A stretch of DNA of 62,347 bases from an uncultured Oleiphilus sp. (GTDB lineage: Bacteria > Pseudomonadota > Gammaproteobacteria > Pseudomonadales > Oleiphilaceae). Below are positions 18,252 through 25,853 of this stretch, in pieces. Both the position numbers and the translations under genes were made by a program. The notes under the pieces were generated by a model that made no database searches, was not told where the DNA came from, and worked only from the letters and a program-made list of their open reading frames with translations. The stretch spans positions 1 through 62,347 of the forward strand of contig CAJWAD010000008.1 in assembly GCA_913020245.1 (NCBI GenBank), in the 5' to 3' direction. Positions within the stretch are counted from its first letter, which is position 1; each line of letters begins with the position of its first letter.

Positions 18252-20033
18252 ATGGTGCAACACTCAACAGAATCTAAACCGCAATCCAACGTAGAATACG
18301 ATATTTTAATCTGCAATGGACGCTATTTTGATGGCACGGGTGCGCCCAGCGAAACGAAAGATATTGGTATTAAACAGGGCAAGATTAAAAAAGTCGCGCC
18401 CAGCGGGGCCCTAGAGAAAAATACCGCTAGTCGATGTATTGATGCCACCGGAAAATGGGTCAGTCCGGGTTTCTTAGATACACACACCCATTATGATGCA
18501 GAGCTGATGGTTTCACCCTCACTGAGTGAATCAGTGCGCCACGGTGTCACCACTGCATTGGTTGGCAGCTGCTCGCTGAGCATGATTTGCAGCGACGTGG
18601 AAGATGCCTCTGACATCTTCACGCGTGTTGAGACGGTACCCAGAGAAAAAGTGCTCCCAATATTAGAAAAAACCAAAACGTGGAATACCCCCAAAGAATG
18701 GAAACAATTTATCGCGAAGCAAGCATTGGGTCCAAACATTATTTCTTTCCTTGGCCACAGTGATTTACGCACTGCCGCAATGGGCTTATCACGCGCCACA
18801 GATAAATCGGAAAAGCCAACCGAAACCGAAATGCAGTGGATGGAAGGCATGCTACAAGAAGCCGTTGATGAAGGCTTTCTCGGCCTATCATCCATGTGTC
18901 TAACTTGGGACAAAGTAGACGGCGATCGAGAATGGTCGAAAAGCCTACCCAGTACTTATGCAAAGTGGGGAGAACTGAGCCGGTTTAATAAGTTGCTACG
19001 TAAACATAAGCGCGTGCACCAGGGTGCGCCCAATGCGGCAAAACCCTGGCAGATTTTTCAATACTTAACGCAAACCCTTGGACTACTGCGCAGTCCACTT
19101 AAAACAACACTCATTTCATTGGTTGATTTGCGTGGCAATAAAAGCGTACGGCCACTGGCGCAATTTGCGGCCAAACTAGCCAATTTCTTTGGTGGCAACT
19201 TTCGTTGGCAACTGCTGCCCACGCCGTTTACTGTCTATGCAGACGGGATCGACGTCGTCTTTTTTGAAGAATTTGGCGCCGGTGAAATGGCCTTAGACCT
19301 TAAAGACCAAGTAGAACGCAATGCCCTTCTTAAAGACGAGAGTTATCGACGTAAATTCCGTAAATTTTATGGCGAGAAGTTAAGCCCTCGTGTGTGGCAA
19401 CGCGACTTTGGCGACGCCATCATTTTAGAATGCCCCGATCAAGAGATGGTAGGGAAAAACTTTTCAGATGTCGCAAAATCACGCGATATTCATGTGGTCG
19501 ATCTTTTCTTAGACTTGGTGGTTGAATACGGCCGTGCATTGCGCTGGTACACCACGGTTGGTAACCACCGCGCGGATGTTCTCGCAAAACTTGTACAAGA
19601 TAAAAACACCTTAATTACCTTTTCTGATGCCGGTGCACATATTCGTAATATGGCGTTTTACAACTTACCGCTCCGCTTTCTAAAAATGGTTCATACCGCG
19701 CAACAAAAGGGTGAGCCCATCATGACCATGGAAAAGGCCATTTGGCGCTTAACCGGTGAACAAGCTGATTGGCTGGGTATTGAAGCGGGTCGTATACAAG
19801 AAGGCGATCGCGCAGACGTAGTCGTTATTAACCCAAACGCGTTTGACCAAGACCTAGAAAACGTTGAGTGGGCAGATATGGAAAATTTCGGTCTACAACG
19901 CCTTGTTAACCGCAACCCAGGGATTGTTGAGCACGTGCTCATCAATGGCAGTTTTGCCATTGAAAATGAAGAAGTGAATAATGAACTCGGCAATGTGCAA
20001 AAGTTTGGTACGTTTCTAGCGGCGTCATCGTAG
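18252..20033 (+). CDS. N-acyl-D-amino-acid deacylase-like amidohydrolase
   Basis: A metal-dependent hydrolase of the amidohydrolase family 3 / D-aminoacylase group, 593 residues. The first metal site is FLDTHTHYDAE (His78, His80) after the beta-sandwich segment DILICNGRYFDGTG. Later landmarks are FLGHSDLR, TTVGNHRADVL and TFSDAGAHIRNM, where the aspartate is the catalytic metal ligand. GDRADVVVINP closes the sandwich domain. Relatives hydrolyse N-acyl-D-amino acids or cyclic amides, but many in this clade are uncharacterised. It is at least 50 residues longer than typical D-aminoacylase. It probably shares a transcript with the epoxide hydrolase. Confidence 0.85.
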   Translation: MVQHSTESKPQSNVEYDILICNGRYFDGTGAPSETKDIGIKQGKIKKVAPSGALEKNTASRCIDATGKWVSPGFLDTHTHYDAELMVSPSLSESVRHGVTTALVGSCSLSMICSDVEDASDIFTRVETVPREKVLPILEKTKTWNTPKEWKQFIAKQALGPNIISFLGHSDLRTAAMGLSRATDKSEKPTETEMQWMEGMLQEAVDEGFLGLSSMCLTWDKVDGDREWSKSLPSTYAKWGELSRFNKLLRKHKRVHQGAPNAAKPWQIFQYLTQTLGLLRSPLKTTLISLVDLRGNKSVRPLAQFAAKLANFFGGNFRWQLLPTPFTVYADGIDVVFFEEFGAGEMALDLKDQVERNALLKDESYRRKFRKFYGEKLSPRVWQRDFGDAIILECPDQEMVGKNFSDVAKSRDIHVVDLFLDLVVEYGRALRWYTTVGNHRADVLAKLVQDKNTLITFSDAGAHIRNMAFYNLPLRFLKMVHTAQQKGEPIMTMEKAIWRLTGEQADWLGIEAGRIQEGDRADVVVINPNAFDQDLENVEWADMENFGLQRLVNRNPGIVEHVLINGSFAIENEEVNNELGNVQKFGTFLAASS

Positions 20034-20086
20034 ATGACAAGTTCTACCAAAAAACTTTACATCACCGTTTTACGTAGTAGCCAAAT

Positions 20087-20923
20087 ATGAAAGAGAAATG
20101 TCGTCAAATTAAAGCCGGCGCACTTAACTTTAGAGTTTTCGATGAGGGTAGCGGTGAACCCGTCCTGCTGCTGCACGGGTTTCCCGATAACTTATTAATG
20201 TGGGAAGACGTCGCCAATGACCTGCTTAGCCGTGGCTACCGTGTCATTGCCTTTGACCAGCGCGGCTTTGGTAAAACTGACATGCCCAAGGGCCGTCGCC
20301 ATTACACCGCACAGCTGATCGCAGGCGACATTCCACTGTTGTTAAACGCGCTCGACGTGAAGACACCTGTCAATATTATTAGCCATGATTGGGGTGCCGT
20401 CATTGGTTGGTGCGCAGCTATGTTTCATCCTGAGCGCGTCAAATCATTAGTGGTCGCGTCGGTCGGACATCCGCAAAGTTATGGCAAAGCCGGTGTCTAT
20501 CAGAAATTCATCAAAGGTTTTTACACACTCTGGTTTCAACTTAAATACATTGCCGAGTTCTATTTGCTTAACGGTGGCATGAAGCGCTGGTGTGCGTCGC
20601 ATCCTGATTACCCAGGCGTAATTGAGGCCATGTCCAAACCCGGAAGGCTAACGGCCGCGATTAACTGGTATCGTGCAAACTTTATTAGTATTTTGCTCAA
20701 ATCCTGGCCGCGATGTACGGTGCCTACTTTGGGAATTTGGAGCAGCCAAGACCGCTTTTTAACAGAAGCACAAATGACCAAGTCGGCGCGCTACATGGAC
20801 GCACCTTGGGCCTATCGACGCTTAGATGCGGCTGGGCATTGGATACCCTATGAACATCCCAAAACGCTCGTAAACTGGGCCTGCAATTGGTTTGAAAACA
20901 AGACCGCTAAACAGACAGCTTAG
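20087..20923 (+). CDS. Alpha/beta-fold epoxide hydrolase-like enzyme
   Basis: 278 residues with an aspartate nucleophile rather than serine. The triad is Asp101 in SHDWGA, Asp222 in SSQDRFL and His251 in AAGHWIP. The oxyanion motif is HGFPD (residues 30-34). This Asp-Asp-His set matches epoxide hydrolases and haloalkane dehalogenases; HGFPD and HDWG favour epoxide hydrolase. A cap region rich in aromatic residues covers residues 135-205. It starts 53 bases after the amidohydrolase. Its stop codon lies inside the terminator hairpin. Confidence 0.85.
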   Translation: MKEKCRQIKAGALNFRVFDEGSGEPVLLLHGFPDNLLMWEDVANDLLSRGYRVIAFDQRGFGKTDMPKGRRHYTAQLIAGDIPLLLNALDVKTPVNIISHDWGAVIGWCAAMFHPERVKSLVVASVGHPQSYGKAGVYQKFIKGFYTLWFQLKYIAEFYLLNGGMKRWCASHPDYPGVIEAMSKPGRLTAAINWYRANFISILLKSWPRCTVPTLGIWSSQDRFLTEAQMTKSARYMDAPWAYRRLDAAGHWIPYEHPKTLVNWACNWFENKTAKQTA

Positions 20924-20931
20924 CGGGTTTT
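20904..20931 (+). terminator. Intrinsic terminator overlapping the epoxide hydrolase stop
   Basis: CCGCTAA (20904-20910) pairs with TTAGCGG (20920-20926) and is followed by GTTTT. The stop codon 20921-20923 is within the 3' arm. It separates the rightward pair from the convergent sterol-desaturase-like gene. Confidence 0.7.
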
Positions 20932-20953
20932 CTCATAGAGCACAGCAACATGG

Positions 20954-21793
20954 TTAGTCAAAGGTGCGTGTAAACCGATACAAGGCCGAGTCTTTCTCTT
21001 TGTCGTTTTGACGCCAACCCAAACGCTTAGGTGCTTCTTTTTCAATTTTAAGCGTGCCGTAGATAAGCCAATCATAAATCGCCAGAAAGTTATGCAAGTT
21101 CTTTGCAGAGTTCGGCCCTCGGCTATGGTGATGGTGGTGCGTGGTCGGAAACACAAAAATATGCGCTAAACCATAGGCAAACTTGCGAACCAGTGCATTT
21201 GGATGGTTCAAGAAATATAAGTCGTAATTCCAGCCGGTGTGTACATGCAAAGCCCAAACGCCTTTCAGAATCATACCCACCACGAACACCTCGGTTAAGC
21301 CAAGGTAGAGGGCAATAAAACTAAACCAAATATTCGGCATGACGAACCAATAGGTCCATCCCTCAACAAACGTTTGGCCGACAAACATTTGGGCCTTATC
21401 GTCGTTATTTCCAATTAAATGATGCGGCCGATGCGCTGTTCTGAATATCTTGTGAATAGGCCTCAACCATGCCCTTTTTGGCGTGCGGCTGTGCGCAAAC
21501 CAATGCCCCAGCCCATGAAAATACTCTTCTAATAAAACAAAGCCTAACAGGCATAACCAAAAATGCTGGTCTTGTAAGGCGCTTAAGGCCCCCTGATAGG
21601 GTGCTAACAGAAAACCGCACACAGCAAACACCAGCGCCATCACAAGCGGGCGTTGTACTAAGCTAATGCCAACGCCGCAAATGGCTGCCATTTTATAGTC
21701 GGTATTACTTAAGGCACCTTTCCGAAAAGCACCTGTGAGCCATTCATAACACACGCAAATGGCGAAGAAACCAGACACAATGAGGGTTTCCAT
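20954..21793 (-). CDS. Fatty acid hydroxylase / sterol desaturase superfamily membrane protein
   Basis: 279 residues with several hydrophobic segments and the di-iron histidine clusters of this superfamily. These are His93, His97 and His101 in YFHGLGHWFAH, HRPHH around 121-125, HVHTGW near 183-187 and the run THHHHHSRG around 218-225. The reaction is hydroxylation or desaturation of a lipid in the membrane; the substrate cannot be told. Five consecutive histidines are unusual but match the third cluster. It diverges from a LysR gene across a strongly symmetric intergenic region. Confidence 0.88.
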   Translation of the reverse strand: METLIVSGFFAICVCYEWLTGAFRKGALSNTDYKMAAICGVGISLVQRPLVMALVFAVCGFLLAPYQGALSALQDQHFWLCLLGFVLLEEYFHGLGHWFAHSRTPKRAWLRPIHKIFRTAHRPHHLIGNNDDKAQMFVGQTFVEGWTYWFVMPNIWFSFIALYLGLTEVFVVGMILKGVWALHVHTGWNYDLYFLNHPNALVRKFAYGLAHIFVFPTTHHHHHSRGPNSAKNLHNFLAIYDWLIYGTLKIEKEAPKRLGWRQNDKEKDSALYRFTRTFD

Positions 21794-21892
21794 TTAACTC
21801 TCCTACTCTCAATCAATTACAACCGAAACGAAACATCTTTTTATTTATGAAATAAGCTTACGATTCTTTTGTTTATTCATCCAATGGATTGT

Positions 21893-21933
21893 TAATATAC
21901 TAATCATTGACAATGATGATGATTAATATATTA
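21893..21933. promoter_or_regulatory. Nested LysR-type operator: 15-bp inverted repeat around a T-N11-A dyad
   Basis: The outer arms 21893-21907 and 21919-21933 match at 14 of 15 positions when one is complemented. Overlapping them is a perfect ATCATTG-A-CAATGAT (21903-21917), which contains T-N11-A (T21904, A21916), the LysR box signature. It lies between the divergent desaturase and LysR genes. Confidence 0.65.
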
Positions 21934-21960
21934 GCATTATCGATTAATTGGGAGTTTGCT

Positions 21961-22872
21961 ATGCATCGTGATTTACGCAATGTTGATTTAAACCTGCTTA
22001 TTGTGCTTAACGCACTCGCCGAGGAGCAGCACCTCACCAAAGCCGCAGAAAAATTGCACATGAGCCAGCCCGCGGTTAGCAACGCGTTATCTCGGCTGCG
22101 TTCTCTTTTTGATGACGAATTATTTGTTCGCGCACCGAAAGGCATGCGCCCTACCCCAAAAGCCAAAGCCTTACAGGAGCCTATTCGCCAAGCCCTAGGA
22201 TTAATACAGGAACAATTTACGCCACGCGAAACGTTTGATTACACAACCGCCAAACACCACTTTTGTATTTCAGTAAATGGGTATGCTGAATTTGTCGTTC
22301 TGCCGCCGATGATGAGGGGTTTACGAGCGATTGCCCCGAATATTACGCTTGATATTTGCCCTGAAAGTGATGCCCGCTCACCTGAATTACTGCGCACAGG
22401 TGAGATTGATCTCGCCATGGACTACATCGAGATAGCAGGCAAAGACTTCATTAAAGAACCATTTTATTCAGAGGAGCTCGTCGTCGTAACGACAAAAAAT
22501 CATCCGAAAATTAAAGGGCCTGTCGATCTTGAGCTATACAAAGCCTTGCCGCATGTTGCCGTGCGGCCCAGAAACCACCGTGGTAGCCATACAGAGATTG
22601 TGCTGGGTCGTAAGCAAATTAAGCGCAAGGTGGTCATGTCTGTCTCTGATTTAATTAGTCTGCCGGCTATCGCGGCTCAAACAGATTTAATTTGTACTTT
22701 GAATAAACGACTTGCGCACTATTTTGCGAAAACTCTGCCTATTGATATTCACGCCTTACCCTTCGACACAGAAGCCGTGCCTGTATACATGTATTACCAT
22801 AGGGATAAACAAAAAGACCCAGCCCATACCTGGCTGCGTGAGCAAATTAAACGCGTATCAAAAATCAATTAG
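21961..22872 (+). CDS. LysR-family transcriptional regulator
   Basis: 303 residues from ATG 21961, chosen because GGGAG lies at 21950-21954. An in-frame ATG at 21907 would start inside the operator and adds 18 non-conserved residues. The winged helix-turn-helix is at about residues 20-50 (LTKAAEKLHMSQPAVSNALS), with the NodD/NahR-like extension FDDELFVRAPKGMRPT. The C-terminal part is a periplasmic-binding-like effector domain. It is divergent from the desaturase gene and is its likely regulator. Confidence 0.92.
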   Translation: MHRDLRNVDLNLLIVLNALAEEQHLTKAAEKLHMSQPAVSNALSRLRSLFDDELFVRAPKGMRPTPKAKALQEPIRQALGLIQEQFTPRETFDYTTAKHHFCISVNGYAEFVVLPPMMRGLRAIAPNITLDICPESDARSPELLRTGEIDLAMDYIEIAGKDFIKEPFYSEELVVVTTKNHPKIKGPVDLELYKALPHVAVRPRNHRGSHTEIVLGRKQIKRKVVMSVSDLISLPAIAAQTDLICTLNKRLAHYFAKTLPIDIHALPFDTEAVPVYMYYHRDKQKDPAHTWLREQIKRVSKIN

Positions 22873-23059
22873 GGGAAGTTTTGAGCGACTGCCATTCAAA
22901 ATAACTGGAACCATGCAAGGAAAAACATCTGAAAGGCAAAACGATCACTAGCGGTTCCGACTTGTGAAAATAGAGCGTGATCACAAAAATAGCGACCGCT
23001 ACAAACGGCCGAATAGATCAAAGAAATTTAGACCAACAAGAAACTCGCGCGACTAACGT

Positions 23060-23401
23060 TTACGTATCAACGTCACCTGAAACGCCCTCATGAGAGAGAT
23101 CACCGGATAACTCGGCTTCTATTTCTTCGAGGCTTTCTTTCTCCGATGCAACAACGTTTCCGCTTATCGCATCCACTTCTACTTCAAACGCGTCGGCCCC
23201 TGATTTGACGAATACATCCCACTGGTTATCAGGCTCGTCCATACGGATGCCAATAACCTCGCCACCAACAGCCTCAAGCGCAACATCAATGGCTTCTTGT
23301 TTACTAATGAATTTGGCATGGTCTGCTGCGTAAACCGAAAAACTCGAAACACTCGAAACACTTAAAACAATGAATACACTTTTTACCAAAGAAAATTTCA
23401 T
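23060..23401 (-). CDS. PepSY-domain secreted protein
   Basis: 113 residues. A signal peptide ends after VYA. A PepSY-like unit follows (ISKQEAIDVALEAVGGEVIGIRM, then WDVFVKSGADAFEVEVDAISGNV). The C-terminal tail is acidic. PepSY domains in the periplasm are linked to peptidase inhibition or sensing in two-component systems. No sensor kinase is adjacent here. It is likely monocistronic. Proven function: none. Confidence 0.82.
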   Translation of the reverse strand: MKFSLVKSVFIVLSVSSVSSFSVYAADHAKFISKQEAIDVALEAVGGEVIGIRMDEPDNQWDVFVKSGADAFEVEVDAISGNVVASEKESLEEIEAELSGDLSHEGVSGDVDT

Positions 23402-23488
23402 ACGTTTAATGACTCCAACAACCTATTTTTTTAGTTAATGATGGGAATGGAAACAGTTCAAAGCGCATCTGTAAATCTGAGAAGCGCC

Positions 23489-23662
23489 CTAGCCATGCTT
23501 ACCGCAGCATTTTTTAAATTTTTTGTTACTGCCACAAAAACAGGGATCATTCCGCCCAAGTTTAGGGGCTTCACGTTTAAATGGCATGGGTGGGGGGCAA
23601 CAACTGGTGTCACTGCAGCACGCATCGGCCTGCGGATCGTTTAAATTTTTCTCATCGTTCAT
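23489..23662 (-). CDS. Small SEC-C zinc-binding motif protein (57 aa)
   Basis: I read this gene directly from the minus strand; it runs from ATG (23662-23660) to TAG (23491-23489). The C-terminus has the SEC-C signature [19 protein letters not shown], whose four cysteines bind zinc as in the SecA tail and YecA/YchJ proteins. The N-terminal third carries an additional cysteine cluster, [13 protein letters not shown]. Stand-alone SEC-C proteins of about 60 residues are common but mostly uncharacterised; some relatives bind ribosomes or SecB. It lies 87 bases upstream of the PepSY gene on the same strand. Confidence 0.85.
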   Translation of the reverse strand: MNDEKNLNDPQADACCSDTSCCPPPMPFKREAPKLGRNDPCFCGSNKKFKKCCGKHG

Positions 23663-24353
23663 ATGCGTGGCAACCTATAAAATTCTGAAATTACAGTGAG
23701 TTTTCGTTCCGCAAATTTTAAATTTTTACGTCTTGTACATCAATAAATAACAACGATGGCATCAAATATAATCGTTCATCCCGATAAACCAGAGATTTAT
23801 CCGTGCATGAAAAACGCTCTAAATTGTCTTCTAAAAATTTCTATTTGATGAGCAAATACGCACCATCATTATAGATAAAACTTTAATTCGATTCGAAGTG
23901 AAGCTGGAGCGTAGAGAGGTGAATTTGAGCTTTTGTGAGATAAGCAGATACAACCAGCACAATACATTACGCTAACTATTAGACAAAAGCAGACCTTCGC
24001 TCAGCTCCATTCACGATGACCGCTCCAAGAAGAGAGGAGACTCTCGCTTCGCGGCTATCCATTATCTGTTGTTGGTGAATCGCAGACCTGCTCCCGACAG
24101 CAAGCTCCCCATTTTATCTATGATCAAAGCGGTCATCCCTAGATGCCTTTATCACAGCTTTATGAAAAGTTCCGCTTTTTTATATATTTGCTTGCTAAAC
24201 TTTTTGGCTATGTTATTGATTGCTATGCAAAAATATCACTATGCTTGAGTGTCGAAACCGGAATATATGGAATTGTTTCCACATTTTCCAGTGACGGACT
24301 TCCTGTAACCGGAGCTAAACAACTGATACGCTTAAACAAATTTGAAAAATTAA
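23663..24353. other. Gene-poor segment left of the cassette array
   Basis: About 690 bases with no gene I would defend. It contains a perfect 10-bp inverted repeat GATGACCGCT (24015-24024) / AGCGGTCATC (24128-24137) about 100 bases apart. It also has two copies of GCAGACCT and a CTCTCGCTTCGCGG segment resembling attC loop sequence. A 90-codon frame at 24143-24415 runs through a hairpin and is not convincing. The segment may be the eroded edge of the cassette array. Confidence 0.5.
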
Positions 24354-24408
24354 AATCACATAAAAAGTGTTTGATGGACCATCGGTTCCATCAAACACAC
24401 TGTTATAT
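24354..24408. other. Possible degenerate attC / array boundary
   Basis: A hairpin TGTTTGATGGA / TCCATCAAACA is followed by the GTTATAT at 24402-24408 that begins cassette A. The flanks CACATAAA and the complement of GTTATAT pair partly, giving a short attC-like structure of about 55 bases. The left half does not meet the consensus. It may instead be a transcription terminator at the array edge. Confidence 0.35.
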
Positions 24409-24422
24409 TTCTTAGGTAAATT

Positions 24423-24626
24423 ATGGGCACCGCAGAAAAAGGAAAAGTTTCTTACTCGGTTTATCTAATTGGCATCATATTATTTGGCCTGTTCTACGAA
24501 ACTATTAAGCAAGCATTGGTCAATGATTTACTGTTCGTTGGTCTAGCAATCTTGTATCTGTTCTCGCTTTCCTTAATAGGCAAAACAATCGAAAGTAAAT
24601 TAAACAAAAAGCGCAGTCGCAATTAG
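24423..24626 (+). CDS. Cassette-encoded small membrane protein 1
   Basis: 67 residues with two predicted transmembrane helices (YLIGIILFGLFYETIKQ and LLFVGLAILYLFSLSLIG) and a basic tail ending KKRSRN. I do not recognise a family. It starts 20 bases inside cassette A, the usual distance for cassette genes, with only a weak ribosome-binding site (TTAGGT). It is followed one base later by a second small membrane protein, so the pair may act together. Confidence 0.6.
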   Translation: MGTAEKGKVSYSVYLIGIILFGLFYETIKQALVNDLLFVGLAILYLFSLSLIGKTIESKLNKKRSRN

Positions 24627-24627
24627 C

Positions 24628-24852
24628 ATGGGTAATTTTCTGTCCAAAGTTGGTTTCGGTTTTGGGTGTTTATTTATTCTTTTCGGGGGCTTTCTGTGGG
24701 TGCAAAATGGTTTCCCAACCACCGCGCTCATTCCGTATAAAAATACGTTTGGGGCAAACCCAATTCACTTGGTTTACCTTGGGGTATTTATTTTATTCGG
24801 GTTTGCAATTCATGGTTTTCTGAAGCATGGTTGGTTCAAACAAAACAAATAA
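24628..24852 (+). CDS. Cassette-encoded small membrane protein 2
   Basis: 74 residues with two hydrophobic segments (KVGFGFGCLFILFGGFLWVQ and HLVYLGVFILFGFAIHGFL) joined by a loop with PTTALIPYKN, and a basic C-terminus. No family recognised. It begins one base after the previous stop. Its own stop directly abuts the attC R'' box at 24853, a compact arrangement typical of cassettes. Confidence 0.6.
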   Translation: MGNFLSKVGFGFGCLFILFGGFLWVQNGFPTTALIPYKNTFGANPIHLVYLGVFILFGFAIHGFLKHGWFKQNK

Positions 24853-24948
24853 ATATAACCAGTGCAGCCTGCATCGCCCAGCCAAAAAACCGCTGGGCTG
24901 GACCTCCACGCGCTGCGCGCGTTCCGGCCGCAGCTGCAGGCGTTAGCT
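24853..24948 (+). other. attC recombination site 1
   Basis: R'' ATATAAC (24853-24859) and R' GTTAGCT (24942-24948). Inside the R boxes are three unpaired bases on each side, then L boxes TGCAGC on both sides. An extra C follows in the left half only (TGCAGC-C-TGC against TGCAGC-TGC), which gives the extrahelical base used for strand choice by the integrase. A GC-rich inner stem GCCCAGCC/GGGCTGG is present. Confidence 0.85.
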
Positions 24949-25480
24949 GTTCGCAGCAGGCAAGAGTAACGTTAAAATTTATGAACAATAATAAGGGTAT
25001 ATATCTATGAATTTATTGGCGAATATTTTCACGTTTTTGGTAGCAATAAGTCATGTCGGAATTTTGATATTGGAGATGTTTTTTTGGAATCACCCAATTG
25101 GACAAAAAATATTTTCAATGACACCTGAGGTAGCAGAGTCATCTTCAGTGCTTGCTATGAATCAGGGGCTTTATAACGGTTTTCTTGCTGCAGGACTGTT
25201 TTGGGGGTTGCTCAAGAATCGCCTCGACATCAAAATATTCTTTTTGTCCTGTGTAATCGTTGCAGGCATATTTGGTGGTATCACCGCAAAGACAAGTATC
25301 CTTTTTACACAGGGATTGCCAGCATTACTAGCATTTATTTTAGTTTTAGCCGCTTCACGAAATGCCACGAATTGATGTCTGATATAGTAACTACAGCTAA
25401 CAAGTTGCTTAAACGGAAAAATAACAGTTGGCCATCGCTTCGCGATTATAGCCAACCATTATTTTCCGCATAGCAAAGCG
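24943..25480 (+). mobile_element. Integron gene cassette B
   Basis: A 538-bp unit. The 5' end (G)TTAGCT is exactly complementary to the R'' box AGCTAAC (25395-25401) of its own attC. It carries a DUF1304 gene. AT-rich coding DNA contrasts with the GC-rich attC to its left. Confidence 0.85.
25007..25375 (+). CDS. DUF1304-family membrane protein, cassette-borne
   Basis: 122 residues with four predicted helices. HVGILILEMFFWNHPIGQKIF, ALAMNQGLYNGFLAAGL-type wording and GITAKTSILFTQGLPALLAFI place it in the DUF1304 family of small integral membrane proteins. The family function is unknown. It starts 64 bases inside cassette B, leaving room for a promoter. Finding a recognisable family in a cassette helps, since most cassette products have none. 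Confidence 0.8.
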   Translation: MNLLANIFTFLVAISHVGILILEMFFWNHPIGQKIFSMTPEVAESSSVLAMNQGLYNGFLAAGLFWGLLKNRLDIKIFFLSCVIVAGIFGGITAKTSILFTQGLPALLAFILVLAASRNATN

Positions 25481-25486
25481 TTAGAT
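25395..25486 (+). other. attC recombination site 2
   Basis: R'' AGCTAAC (25395-25401) and R' GTTAGAT (25480-25486), 92 bases. After three unpaired bases the L boxes TTGCT and AGCAA pair, with an extra T in the left half. A long inner stem CGGAAAAATAACAGTTGG / CCAACCATTATTTTCCG follows, closing on a CGCTTCGCG loop. This is the best of the three sites. Confidence 0.9.
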
Positions 25487-25853
25487 GAATGTATGAAAAA
25501 AGAATACTTAGCAATTGCCACGGCCTATGTCATAGGTTCAATCTCTTTTTTTATTCAATACAATGGTTCACAAGAAGAATCGTTTAAGGGCATTCAAGTA
25601 CTATCAATTATTTGTGGTATTGTTTTATGCTCATATGCAGTCTCAAAGAGCAAAAGAAAGTGTTTCCTACTTGTTAGCTTTCCCGCACTAATACTTTCAG
25701 GTTGGGGCTTTGCTAAATTTGCACTGCTTTTTGCAGCAATGTTTCTTTCGGTAGTAATCGGTGGGCATACACCATGAATCATCTAACAAGTGCAGCCATG
25801 AACGCGCTGGGGGCTGGACTCGTTCGCTTCGCTCCTCGCCCATTCGCAAGGCG
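25481..25853 (+). mobile_element. Integron gene cassette C
   Basis: A 373-bp unit. The 5' end (G)TTAGAT is the exact complement of R'' ATCTAAC (25781-25787). It is almost entirely coding: the ORF starts 12 bases in and stops three bases before the attC. Confidence 0.8.
25493..25777 (+). CDS. Cassette-encoded small membrane protein 3
   Basis: 94 residues with three predicted helices: LAIATAYVIGSISFFIQY, VLSIICGIVLCSYAV and the C-terminal LVSFPALILSGWGFAKFALL, which runs on into FAAMFLSVVIGG. A short basic loop KSKRK follows helix two. I do not recognise a family. There is no good ribosome-binding site. Translation may rely on upstream in-frame coupling or on a leader start within TTAGATGAATG. 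Confidence 0.6.
   Translation: MKKEYLAIATAYVIGSISFFIQYNGSQEESFKGIQVLSIICGIVLCSYAVSKSKRKCFLLVSFPALILSGWGFAKFALLFAAMFLSVVIGGHTP

Larger units (their letters stand above)
24403..24942 (+). mobile_element. Integron gene cassette A
   Basis: A 540-bp unit from TTATAT to the G of its own attC site. Its 5' end (G)TTATAT is the exact complement of the R'' box ATATAAC (24853-24859) of its attC. This is required if the unit once circularised. It carries two short membrane-protein ORFs. Confidence 0.8.

Noticed and set aside
23941-24080. Further attC site around GCTAAC at 23980
   Set aside because: An R''-like GCTAAC is present but no matching GTTRRRY with complementary L box follows within 150 bases.
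24143-24415. 90-codon rightward frame left of cassette A
   Set aside because: It runs through the hairpin and the cassette junction, has no ribosome-binding site and its last third has an unlikely composition. Not listed as a gene.
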